Positions 14,478-22,094 of a stretch of 22,094 nt of DNA are shown here, one piece after another (the first letter of the stretch is position 1; each line of letters begins with the position of its first letter). The DNA comes from Candidatus Methanoperedentaceae archaeon (GTDB lineage Archaea > Halobacteriota > Methanosarcinia > Methanosarcinales > Methanoperedenaceae), in NCBI GenBank assembly GCA_014859785.1, contig JACUTP010000007.1:1-22094 (forward strand), read 5' to 3'. The notes beneath the pieces are model-generated. The model was not told the DNA's origin. It did no database searches and saw only the letters and a list, made by a program, of their open reading frames with translations. Both the position numbers and the translations under genes were made by a program.

Positions 14478-14498
14478 ATGATTTTAATCATATTTAAG
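14478..14498 (-). promoter_or_regulatory. Promoter/operator of dapL
   Basis: The perfect palindrome ATGATTTTAATCAT (14478-14491) lies 19-32 bp before the ATG at 14459. It abuts the TATA-like element (minus-strand TTAAATATG, 14490-14498). A protein bound here would block initiation. AGGA lies about 6 nt before the start codon. Confidence 0.4.
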
Positions 14499-14601
14499 TT
14501 CTGACATTTCGGTTCTTGAACAGGGTTTCATACGTTTCCGTATTTGGCTCGATAGTTAAAAGTTTTAAGTGTCCCTGGTACCTGTTTATATGAATAACAA
14601 A

Positions 14602-16236
14602 CTAAACTACCAGGTACTCAACAACCCCTTCGCTTACCCCCGTCCTTGCAATAACATCCTTCATGTCTTTATACGGTCTCCCTGCTATTATATTTCCTGC
14701 CTGCTTTTTCCCGACACCTGGCAATTCATGTATAAACCGTAACGGCGCACTGTTTATATCCAGGGGCACGGGAATCCCTGTAATAGAGCGGAAGCCGTGT
14801 CCTGTTACCATTACATCAAACTTCATACCAGGTTCAAACTTTGCAGGAATCCCGACAAGCAGAGGATATGAGGCAAGCTGCCGCCCGAATGTTATCTTAT
14901 CAAAAACCTCGGTACGGACATCACGCAGCACCGTCCCGGCAGGCACAAGGCGGCGAAGCATTGGCAGGTCAATTTCATTCCTGGTTTTCTCTTTGTAGCG
15001 CAAAAACAGGTTCTTGTGCTTCTGCGCCAGCCAGTCATGCCCGTACATGGGCGTCCCTGCAAACGTCATAACCTGCCTGATGTTTACCCTTCGAACCAGA
15101 AGATTACTATCAAGAACTTTTTTCAGGAAAGCGTAGTTTAACCCGAACGTCTTTTCAGTCTCACCTTTTAGACCGTGCACGAAATTAATTCCAGGCAAAA
15201 GTTCAGGAAGACCGTTTGCACCCCGGACAGCCCCCACGTCGTTTAAGAGCATGATAGCCTCAAAAACCTCGTCAGGTTGTGCTTTTAAGTCGTTTGCCAG
15301 GATTACTGCCGGGTCAGCACTTTCCATCCCGAGCGCAGCAACGTCCCCTGGTGTGTGGTATTTTACTATAGTTTCTGCAATTTTCCGTGACTCTTCAGGG
15401 AACTGTGAAAGTGTAACAGGATTTGCATTATCCATATGAAGAACCCGGAGGTCAGGTGCAACATTCCTTATTCCGGTGTAAAGCTGCTCGATTGCACCAG
15501 GGTTCGGGATACCGTCTTCTGCCATGTACATGAATAAATCCGGCTGCCTCCCGAGCCTGAAATAGCGCGCACCGAAACTGTACAGCGCCGAAACCTCGGA
15601 AATGATATCACCAATCGCCCGGAAGTCAGGTTTCCCGTAGAACGGCTCTGTACAGAAAGAGCAGTGCGAATGGCGCGGGCATCCCCTGTATGTTTCAAGC
15701 TCGCACATAACATGCGGGAAATCGGGATGCTGCCTGATGATAAATGCCCCCTTTTCACCCCATCGTTTTATCTCGGACGTGGTTCTCATCCTGTGTCCCG
15801 CACTGTCAGGGTCATCCGGGCTGTCCATCAGGTCGTGGACAAAAGCCTCAATGTCCATTTTTGCAAGTGTAATGCCCTGTGTATCCAGTTCCTTTGCCCC
15901 GGTACCGCCTTCCTTTGCGAACCCCAGCCTGATAGGTCCGCCAAGAATCTTTATTCCTTCAACATGCGAAAGCTCACGTATTTCCTGAAGTGTAATTGGA
16001 GTTGCCAGGAGGTACTTGCCGGGAACCGTCATGCCTGCAACAATAATTACAAGTTCAAAACCGGATAATTTCATTCCAGACCGTACCTGGTCTATTGTGC
16101 GGTATGAAATCTCCTGCATCCTGACGCCTTTTTCAACCAGCGCCCCTGCTATGTACCTGGGGTAGGGTGCAAGGTAGGGCGGCACACCAAGACAGGCGGG
16201 CTCGTCCACATATCCGTCAATGATTAAAACACGCAT
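14602..16236 (-). CDS. Radical SAM protein (COG1031-type) with C-terminal helix-hairpin-helix
   Basis: A 544-residue protein. Residues about 1-130 resemble a cobalamin-binding-like Rossmann domain (MRVLIIDGYVDEPACLG..YPRYIAGALVEKG), but no B12-binding DxHxxG is seen. The radical SAM core begins at ETYRGCPRHSHCSFCTEP, with Cys186, Cys192 and Cys195. The spacing is CX5CX2C, wider than the usual CX3CX2C. From memory this is typical of the archaeal COG1031 group, annotated only as an Fe-S oxidoreductase. Residues about 503-544 (LPGVGKKQAGNIIAGRPYKDMKDVI) form a helix-hairpin-helix like those in DNA-binding proteins. The gene is divergent from pmbA across 57 nt. The function is unknown; a nucleic-acid substrate is a reasonable guess. 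Confidence 0.83.
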   Translation of the reverse strand: MRVLIIDGYVDEPACLGVPPYLAPYPRYIAGALVEKGVRMQEISYRTIDQVRSGMKLSGFELVIIVAGMTVPGKYLLATPITLQEIRELSHVEGIKILGGPIRLGFAKEGGTGAKELDTQGITLAKMDIEAFVHDLMDSPDDPDSAGHRMRTTSEIKRWGEKGAFIIRQHPDFPHVMCELETYRGCPRHSHCSFCTEPFYGKPDFRAIGDIISEVSALYSFGARYFRLGRQPDLFMYMAEDGIPNPGAIEQLYTGIRNVAPDLRVLHMDNANPVTLSQFPEESRKIAETIVKYHTPGDVAALGMESADPAVILANDLKAQPDEVFEAIMLLNDVGAVRGANGLPELLPGINFVHGLKGETEKTFGLNYAFLKKVLDSNLLVRRVNIRQVMTFAGTPMYGHDWLAQKHKNLFLRYKEKTRNEIDLPMLRRLVPAGTVLRDVRTEVFDKITFGRQLASYPLLVGIPAKFEPGMKFDVMVTGHGFRSITGIPVPLDINSAPLRFIHELPGVGKKQAGNIIAGRPYKDMKDVIARTGVSEGVVEYLVV

Positions 16237-16293
16237 GGATTTTGTAAATTATTGGTTATCTTTATGATGTTTCAAAATTAATTAACAGTTCCT

Positions 16294-17616
16294 ATGAATG
16301 ATATTTTCGAAATTGCTCGCACAGCACTTAAACTCACAAGAAAAGCAGGGGCTGACGAAGCCGAGATTTACTGCGTCAAAGGCAGGTCAGTGTCAGTTGA
16401 TATCCAGCGGGATACCATCGACCTTGCAAAAGAAAGCATTGTTTCAGGTATCGGGATAAGGGCAATCAAGAACGGTGCCGTAGGTTTTTCAAGCACAAAT
16501 GACCCGGAGCGTGTTGGCGAGGCATCGGTGCTTGCTGTTAGCTCCGCAAGTGTCAGGAAAGCCGACCCGCAGTGGACAGGACTTCCGGTAAAGAAAGAAC
16601 CTGCACGTGTAAACGGGGTTTTTGACAGCAAAATTGCGGATACCGGAATTGAGGAATGTATCGACTATACCATGGAGATGATTTCAGGCGCACTGTCAAT
16701 ACCGTCAGTTGTTCCCACATCAGGTCATTTATCATCATCATCTTTCACATATCTCATTATTAATTCAAACGGCGTTGAAATTGAAGACTCACAGACAATG
16801 GTGCATGCATCAATGGATAACATAACAAAAGAAGCACCTCTGGCAACAGGCTCGGAATTTGACATGTCACACAGCCTTGATATTGATTTTTACAGGATAG
16901 GTGAAAAGGCAGCCCGGCTTGCCCTTGGTTCACAAAACGGGATAAGCACGCAAACCCGTGACACATTTGTTCTTCTTGAACCAATGGCTTTTGCAGACAT
17001 ACTTGAAAGCACGCTTGCAGCTTCCATAAATTCTGATAATGTCCAGAAAGGAAGGTCAGCACTTATCGGGAAAACCGGAAGTAAAATTGCAACGGAAGAA
17101 CTTTCTATTATTGATGACGGAACACTTCCTGGCGGTATTGCAACAGCATCATCCGATGATGAAGGGACACCGTCACAGAGGACGGAAGTGATAAAAAACG
17201 GTATCCTGTTATCGTTCCTTTATGACAGCTACACGGCAGGGAAAGAGAAACGGGAAAGCACGGGGAATGGTGTAAGGAGTTCTTTCATGTCAACGCCATA
17301 TACGGGATTGCGCAATCTTGTAATCGAGCATCCTTCGTTTGATGTTGTCGCAGAAACAGCAGACGGTGTAATCGTGAATAGTGTTATCGGTGCACATACT
17401 GCAAACCCGATTTCAGGTGATTTTTCGGTTGAGGCGCGTAATTCTTTCATAATCAAAAACGGTGAGATAACGTCTCCCATAAAATCCATGATGATTTCAG
17501 GTAATATCTTCGAGGTGCTTCAGAATATCGACGGTATCGGGAAGGATGTAAGGAAAATCGGTAATATCGTAACACCAGCTGTCAGGATTTCAAAAATGCG
17601 TATTATCGGTGAGTGA
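16294..17616 (+). CDS. pmbA: PmbA/TldE-family metalloprotease subunit
   Basis: A 440-residue protein of the TldD/PmbA family. TldD (zinc-bearing) and PmbA/TldE form a heteromeric protease that degrades unfolded peptides and, in some bacteria, matures peptide antibiotics. Family features run along the whole length: KAGADEAEIYCVKGRSVSVDI near the start, GIGIRAIKNGAVGFSSTN, and near the end FMSTPYTGLRNLVIEHPSF, NSVIGAHTANPISGDFSVEARNSFIIKNGEI and MMISGNIFEVLQNI. The HExxxH metal motif of TldD is absent, so this is the PmbA/TldE partner. No tldD gene is in the window; it must be elsewhere. The start ATG at 16294 follows an AT-rich ATTAATTAAC. It is convergent with nikR (22-nt gap). Confidence 0.92.
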   Translation: MNDIFEIARTALKLTRKAGADEAEIYCVKGRSVSVDIQRDTIDLAKESIVSGIGIRAIKNGAVGFSSTNDPERVGEASVLAVSSASVRKADPQWTGLPVKKEPARVNGVFDSKIADTGIEECIDYTMEMISGALSIPSVVPTSGHLSSSSFTYLIINSNGVEIEDSQTMVHASMDNITKEAPLATGSEFDMSHSLDIDFYRIGEKAARLALGSQNGISTQTRDTFVLLEPMAFADILESTLAASINSDNVQKGRSALIGKTGSKIATEELSIIDDGTLPGGIATASSDDEGTPSQRTEVIKNGILLSFLYDSYTAGKEKRESTGNGVRSSFMSTPYTGLRNLVIEHPSFDVVAETADGVIVNSVIGAHTANPISGDFSVEARNSFIIKNGEITSPIKSMMISGNIFEVLQNIDGIGKDVRKIGNIVTPAVRISKMRIIGE

Positions 17617-17638
17617 GTAAAATTAGCGGGCATCCGGG

Positions 17639-18061
17639 TTAAATTTCTTCACCCGGCACTATGGTTGTCAGCTTTACGTGTTTTACACCTTTTAAGGTCA
17701 TAAGTTTTTCAGTAACAGTCTTGACATCATGCCCCTCCCCGCTTACCATCAGTACTTCCATGCATGTGTCATGGCTTATATGCATGTGGAGGGATGAGCG
17801 GATTATTTTCGAGAAATTATGCTCTATGTCAAGCAGTGAATTGACAAGTCCTCTCTGGTTATGGTCATACACCAGCGAGATTGTTCCCACCCTTTCGCCT
17901 TCAACCTCGCTCATCCATGAATAGTAGCGGATATAACCGCGTATTGCGTCCCTTATTCCCTCAGAGCGAGAAGAATAACCGCGTTTTGTTATAATCTCAT
18001 CGAATTTATCGAGCAGGTTTTCGGGAAGGGATACTCCGATACGGGCTAATTCCTGTTCCAT
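17639..18061 (-). CDS. nikR: Nickel-responsive regulator NikR
   Basis: A 140-residue NikR. The N-terminal ribbon-helix-helix (ARIGVSLPENLLDKFDEIITKRGYSSRSEGIRDAIRGYI, about 6-44) binds DNA. The C-terminal ACT-like domain binds nickel. High-affinity ligands align exactly with those of E. coli NikR (His76, 87, 89, Cys95): here His81, His92, His94 and Cys100, in LDIEHNF and LHMHISHDTC. Nickel is needed for cofactor F430 and other nickel enzymes, so a nickel regulator fits a methane-metabolising archaeon. No nickel transporter gene is adjacent, so its targets are elsewhere. AGGAG lies 9 nt before the ATG, and a TTTAAAATTATA element lies about 30 bp upstream. Confidence 0.95.
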   Translation of the reverse strand: MEQELARIGVSLPENLLDKFDEIITKRGYSSRSEGIRDAIRGYIRYYSWMSEVEGERVGTISLVYDHNQRGLVNSLLDIEHNFSKIIRSSLHMHISHDTCMEVLMVSGEGHDVKTVTEKLMTLKGVKHVKLTTIVPGEEI

Positions 18062-18123
18062 TTGCTCTTCTCCTGACAGTCAAATATAATTTTAAAGTTG
18101 ATAAGCCTTTTCATTTACCCTCC

Positions 18124-19470
18124 TTAATCCCGTATCCTCCATATAATAATCAATCCGGCAACATTCACTGCCAGAATCATGCCAGCCGCAATCATTTCAC
18201 GTTTACTGAATCCTGAGCCAACGTCCATAAAACTCAATTGTTTGTCAGAATCAAGGAAGAGCTGTTCTTCATATTTTCCTGCCGAACCCTTCGCTTCAAT
18301 CCTGTAATTTGCATTTAACGGAAGTCCTGTAAAAACAAGCTCAGAATCAGAACCGCCTGTCACCCTGATACCATTATTCCATAACGAAACATTGTATTCG
18401 GTTTTCGAATTAACGAAAATACTTGCATAATTCTTGATATTGACAGCTTCCCCGTCAGCATACTGCAATGTATCAGGCAGGTCAAGAATACTCAGGAGTG
18501 TGGGTGCGATATCCTCCTGACCGTATTCACCACCCACTACACCGCCATTAACATTCGGTGAAAGTACAGCAAAAGGTATCCTCAGGCTTTCCTGCTGTGA
18601 CGAATATTTCACTGAACCATGCCCGCCCCGCTGCGCTCCTTTTACGGCAAACGACATTCCGTGGTCAGCAGTGAAAAACAATGCTATATTATTCTCAGAC
18701 GCCATCTCGTACAGGGAATAAAAATCACGGTCAAGGTCCTCTACAAGCATCACATAGTCATAATCCCCCCTGTAATGACCTCCGCTGTCAATTGTCCCCA
18801 CATTGACTGTCAGTAAGAATTTCTGGGAAGGGTGATTTGTAACCATTTCCTCAACAACAGCACCAGCTGCATCTATCCCCCATTTATTATATGCTGAATA
18901 CCTGTCATAACCGGTTTTGTTATCAAAATATTCCGGCATTTTCATTTTCCAGTCGTACATCATTTCATAAATTCCTTCATACGGTTTATTAGCCTGGATT
19001 GAAACTGAGGGGTTATTTATGGAATTGTCTGGTGCATACATGATAATATCCTGTTCTGCACGCATATTATAAAAGTCGCCTTTATGCATGATCGCAAGGT
19101 TCACAAAACCATGCCGGCGAGTAATGTCATAAATGGTAGCATCAGGGTAGCCAACAAGTTCCTCGTCAGCACCTGAATAACCTGTAACTATAACCGAATG
19201 GGCAATACCTGTTGAGGGTGTGGGTACTTTTACATCCAGTACCCGAGTTTCGAATGTAAGATTCGGTGCATCTGCTTTTAAAAGCCTGCTGCCGTCAAGC
19301 GCATATGGTGTATATTCCGGATAAAAATACGATGAACCGAGCCCGTCAACAATGAATAGAATCGCGCCGTTCGGTCTTTCGACATCATTCAATATTATCT
19401 CAGAAACGCCGTAAACAGCATTTGCCGTTAATAAAATTAATAAAACTGCAAAAATCTTTTTCATATTCAT
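18124..19470 (-). CDS. Membrane-anchored alkaline phosphatase-superfamily hydrolase
   Basis: A 448-residue secreted protein: signal peptide (MNMKKIFAVLLILLTANAVYG), catalytic domain (about 25-390) and a C-terminal membrane helix (REMIAAGMILAVNVAGLIIIW) with a short RIRD tail. Metal-ligand motifs of the alkaline phosphatase/phosphopentomutase superfamily are visible: FIVDGLG, TPSTGIAHS (nucleophile region), GTIDSGGH, TADHGMSF and RGGHGS. The substrate is unknown; phosphatase, phosphodiesterase or phosphotransferase are all possible. I chose the ATG at 19470. A longer reading to 19566 would run through the tRNA gene and is rejected; an ATG at 19464 is also possible. The start is 17 nt after the tRNA-Pro, with no room for a conventional promoter between them. 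Confidence 0.85.
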   Translation of the reverse strand: MNMKKIFAVLLILLTANAVYGVSEIILNDVERPNGAILFIVDGLGSSYFYPEYTPYALDGSRLLKADAPNLTFETRVLDVKVPTPSTGIAHSVIVTGYSGADEELVGYPDATIYDITRRHGFVNLAIMHKGDFYNMRAEQDIIMYAPDNSINNPSVSIQANKPYEGIYEMMYDWKMKMPEYFDNKTGYDRYSAYNKWGIDAAGAVVEEMVTNHPSQKFLLTVNVGTIDSGGHYRGDYDYVMLVEDLDRDFYSLYEMASENNIALFFTADHGMSFAVKGAQRGGHGSVKYSSQQESLRIPFAVLSPNVNGGVVGGEYGQEDIAPTLLSILDLPDTLQYADGEAVNIKNYASIFVNSKTEYNVSLWNNGIRVTGGSDSELVFTGLPLNANYRIEAKGSAGKYEEQLFLDSDKQLSFMDVGSGFSKREMIAAGMILAVNVAGLIIIWRIRD

Positions 19471-19487
19471 CCCGTTGATTGCCAGTA

Positions 19488-19562
19488 TGGGACAGCGCGG
19501 ATTTGAACCGCAGTCCAAGCGTCCCAAACGCTCGAGGATGGACCAGGCTACCCTACTGTCCC
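19488..19562 (-). tRNA. tRNA-Pro (anticodon UGG)
   Basis: The minus strand folds into a full cloverleaf. The acceptor stem is GGGACAG with CTGTCCC, discriminator A. The D arm contains GGGTAGCCTGGTCCATCC. The anticodon stem GAGCG/CGCTT (one G-U) closes the 7-nt loop TTTGGGA, giving anticodon TGG. The T arm is GCGG-TTCAAAT-CCGC. No intron is present and CCA is not encoded. A T-rich TATA-like element lies 26-37 bp upstream (19588-19599). Confidence 0.96.
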
Positions 19563-19604
19563 GCAAGGCGTTCCCTTAAACAGCCTGATAAGATAAAAAA
19601 CTTG

Positions 19605-21950
19605 CTAACCTTTGTACTCACCTGCTATTACCTCCCGTATCCTGTCAGCAGTACGGGGACCCACCAGCGGTACTTCCATGAGTTCATCCCTTGATGCTGC
19701 CATAATCCTTCCAACACTGCCAAAATGCGTGAGAAGATTCCTTGCCACAACCGTACCTATGTCGGAAATGGATGATACAACATATTCCTGCTGTTCCTTC
19801 AAGGTGAGGGAAGTTTTTTTGCCGTGCAGGCTTATCTCCCTGCTGCCCCCTGCCTGCTCCCGTTTAGCCATTATATTTACCAGGGCAGCAGTATCCTCTT
19901 CATCCCTGCTGAATAGAATCGGGACACCGAAATCAATCACTATTGACGCAAGCACGCCGCGTATGGAATTCGGATGAATTTGCCTGGTAGTGTAAAGCCC
20001 ATCACCTTCGATAATAAGTAAAGGGCGTTCAAAAGCACGGGCAAGGTCTGAAACCTGCCCGAACAAATCCCTGCCGTCCATCAGTGTACTGAGGAAATCA
20101 GCAACAGTTTTTCGCTCGATACCCACCCTGTTACTCACCACATAATCCCCCACTTCCAGTGTTTCCAGTATCACATTAACACCGAGTTTTTCAAGCGTTT
20201 TTGCAACAGCCGAGCGGATTTCCCGTTTATCAACAAAAACTTTAAGAGGAACATCTCCGGGTTCAGGAATAAGGAATTCTTTTTCAGGGAAATCAAATAA
20301 GTTCTTCTGTCCGACCGCAGAGGTATCACGCTTTTCATCTGTTTTTCCGCTAAAGTTCACGGTTTCTTGTTCATCCGACACATCCCCAACCATATCCTGT
20401 CCTGCATCCGGCAATCCCTCATCATTGAAACTTTTCATTGTCCGGAACATGCTCTTTTCCTTGTGGGTGCTGCTCCAGTAATATGCCTCGTCCTTTGAGC
20501 CTTTCGCCATTAGAACAACAACCCTGCCTGCCTGTTTCCTTCCGGTCCTGCCTTTGCGCTGGATACTTCGAATCTCTGACGGGACCGGTTCAAAAAACAC
20601 CACAAGGTCAGTAGCAGGGATGTCCAGTCCTTCCTCGGCAACAGACGTTGCAACAAGTGTATTATAATCACCTTCTTTGAACTTCCGAATAATCTCAACC
20701 TGCTGTTTCTGGCTAAGACCTGTATCCTTATACCTGCTAGCCTGTCCCACAAACCTGACAGGTTTTACTGTATCACTGTCAGCATCTTTAAGTTGCTCTG
20801 TAACAAGCTCTGCCGTATCCCTGTAATTTGTAAAAACAATCACCCTGGACTGCGGGTTTTCATGTAGCTGCTTCCAGACAATATCCTTCACAAGAGCCAG
20901 TTTTGGATTGATTCCACCACACTTTGCAAGATGATACACTGTCTGGCGCATGTTCAAATCATCCATAAGGCGTCTGGCAGCTTTACTTCCGCTTTTTGAC
21001 CGTGCTTCGTTCCCGAGCCGTTCAAAATATTTAGATAAGGCTGATACCCCCTGCGTTTCTGCAATTTCAATCGCATGGCTTACCTTGAATACCTCAGCAA
21101 GAACGGAGATTCCCTGGTAAACCTTCTGGTCAGGAAATGAGCGAAGCTGTGACTGGAGCTTTCCCTGGAGGGCAAGCATTTCCTTTTTTGAGAGTTTTTT
21201 CTGGTAAACCGGAATGAAACCAAGCTCACGCAATTTATTCAACCTGTCTGTGAGGACATTGTTCATCAGCTTGTTCAGTTCCTTGACTTCCGAAGGAACC
21301 TGCACATATTTCCACTCTATATCCTTGTCAAAAATATAGGGTTTAACATCCCTGTCTGATTCGGTTTTTATCTCAACGGATTTGATATGAAGATTCTCAC
21401 ACACCTCCTTTACCTTCTCATGGTCACTGCCAGGACTTGCAGTCATTCCAAGGACAAGCGGGTCCCTGTTTTGCTGAGCATACTTTTCAGCAATATATAC
21501 ATAGGCATAATTCCCGCTTGCCCGGTGTGCTTCGTCAAAAATTATACACGAAACATTTTCAAGGTTTATTTTTTTCCCCAGAATATCATTCTCTATAACC
21601 TGCGGGGTGGAAACAACAACCCGTGCATCCTCCCACATGGATACGCGTTTTTTAGGGGGAATGTTGCCGGTAAATAACACGATTTCCCCAGGAGGGATAT
21701 TAACTGTGCTTCTTAAAAAAGCGACATGCTGCTCAACAAGTGGTTTTGTGGGAGAAAGGAGAAGGATTTTCCCGGCATCCATACGGGAAACCATGACAAG
21801 TAACGCAACTATTGTTTTCCCGAGACCTGTTGGAAGCACAACTAACGTAGATTTTTTAATGGCTTCCCCTGCAAGTGCGAGCTGGTACAGTCTTTGCTCA
21901 ACAGTTTCGGGTTTTACAAGAGTGTGACTGATGTACTGTATATCACTCAT
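19605..21950 (-). CDS. hef: Hef: archaeal XPF/FANCM-type helicase-nuclease
   Basis: A 781-residue Hef, the euryarchaeal enzyme that unwinds and cuts stalled replication forks. The SF2 helicase part has Walker A PTGLGKT (40-46), DEAH (139-142), TASP (170-173) and motif VI QRKGRTGR (464-471), with the Hef-specific insert between RecA lobes at about 215-345. A polar linker (about 500-560) contains QKNLFDF (548-554), similar to a PCNA-interaction box. The XPF nuclease follows, with VGDY..IERKTVADF (GDXnERKX3D, 600-619). Tandem helix-hairpin-helix motifs finish the protein (about 725-780). All catalytic motifs are intact. The TATA element TTATATTTATTA lies about 25-35 bp before the ATG. The tRNA-Pro begins 42 nt downstream. 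Confidence 0.97.
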   Translation of the reverse strand: MSDIQYISHTLVKPETVEQRLYQLALAGEAIKKSTLVVLPTGLGKTIVALLVMVSRMDAGKILLLSPTKPLVEQHVAFLRSTVNIPPGEIVLFTGNIPPKKRVSMWEDARVVVSTPQVIENDILGKKINLENVSCIIFDEAHRASGNYAYVYIAEKYAQQNRDPLVLGMTASPGSDHEKVKEVCENLHIKSVEIKTESDRDVKPYIFDKDIEWKYVQVPSEVKELNKLMNNVLTDRLNKLRELGFIPVYQKKLSKKEMLALQGKLQSQLRSFPDQKVYQGISVLAEVFKVSHAIEIAETQGVSALSKYFERLGNEARSKSGSKAARRLMDDLNMRQTVYHLAKCGGINPKLALVKDIVWKQLHENPQSRVIVFTNYRDTAELVTEQLKDADSDTVKPVRFVGQASRYKDTGLSQKQQVEIIRKFKEGDYNTLVATSVAEEGLDIPATDLVVFFEPVPSEIRSIQRKGRTGRKQAGRVVVLMAKGSKDEAYYWSSTHKEKSMFRTMKSFNDEGLPDAGQDMVGDVSDEQETVNFSGKTDEKRDTSAVGQKNLFDFPEKEFLIPEPGDVPLKVFVDKREIRSAVAKTLEKLGVNVILETLEVGDYVVSNRVGIERKTVADFLSTLMDGRDLFGQVSDLARAFERPLLIIEGDGLYTTRQIHPNSIRGVLASIVIDFGVPILFSRDEEDTAALVNIMAKREQAGGSREISLHGKKTSLTLKEQQEYVVSSISDIGTVVARNLLTHFGSVGRIMAASRDELMEVPLVGPRTADRIREVIAGEYKG

Positions 21951-22094
21951 TCGATGAATAATAACACGTAAGATAATAAATATAATGTATCCAGGGTGAA
22001 AGTATCAAAATACACTTCCGATTCATCATAGTTTAGAAGATAAATTTCAGACAAACTAAATTTTGCCTCAATCAGGTAAGCCTATTTCTCGACG
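21951..22094. other. Upstream region of hef
   Basis: AT-rich, holding the hef TATA element (about 21974-21988 on the minus strand). Beyond about 22000 I see no ORF or fold; the region is cut by the window edge. Confidence 0.4.

Noticed and set aside
18088..18130. NikR operator near its own start
   Set aside because: No GTATGA-type inverted repeat was seen in the 62-nt upstream gap.
19471..19566. 32-residue extension of the phosphatase-like protein
   Set aside because: It translates the tRNA-Pro gene and hides the signal peptide that begins at 19470.
1..22094. CRISPR arrays, insertion sequences, prophage or integrated element
   Set aside because: No regular spaced repeats, transposase or integrase motifs, or duplicated tRNA ends are visible.

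Overview
The window reads as chromosomal DNA of a methane-metabolising euryarchaeon, most like the Methanosarcinales and their ANME relatives. The supporting genes are archaeal Pelota, the euryarchaeal Hef helicase/nuclease, methanogenesis marker protein 2, an archaeal DUF2551-like protein, an S-layer-type domain of the Methanosarcina kind, NikR and DapL. Promoters are archaeal: TATA boxes lie about 25 bp before starts, and many transcripts look leaderless. I see no insertion sequence, integrase, phage gene or CRISPR array. The species cannot be named from this sequence.

Left part (1-3670): partial pelA (minus) lies 3 nt behind a small secreted/anchored S-layer-domain protein. A shared TATA box separates that gene from two small conserved plus-strand proteins. 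Next is a roughly 270-nt GC-richer intergenic stretch that folds well and looks like an uncharacterised structured RNA. Convergent to it is a winged-helix protein whose leader carries an 18-codon upstream ORF, a strong hairpin and a T-tract. An AT-rich stretch with a repeated 16-mer follows, then a TusA-family sulfur carrier.

Middle (3753-8036): a minus-strand cluster encodes a BlaI/MecI-type repressor, a BlaR1/M48-like membrane protease (4-nt overlap) and HtpX with an EF-hand loop. Palindromic operator candidates overlap the cluster promoter. This looks like a protease-linked envelope-stress module. Divergent to it are an MscS channel and methanogenesis marker 2.

Middle-right (8072-14459): a DAACS-type acidic amino acid transporter and an M24 peptidase-family protein with altered metal-ligand positions come first. 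They are followed by a minus-strand run, in transcription order: DapL (lysine biosynthesis), a polyprenyl diphosphate synthase (isoprenoids), a COG2108-type radical SAM protein and a DUF2551-like protein.

Right (14602-22094): a COG1031-type radical SAM protein with a C-terminal helix-hairpin-helix segment is divergent from PmbA/TldE. NikR follows. Then come a membrane-anchored alkaline-phosphatase-superfamily enzyme, tRNA-Pro(UGG) and Hef, all on the minus strand and closely packed. Most genes are housekeeping. The least explained items are the structured RNA at about 2158-2430, the uORF/attenuator-like leader at 2948-3055, and the BlaI-BlaR1-HtpX module.
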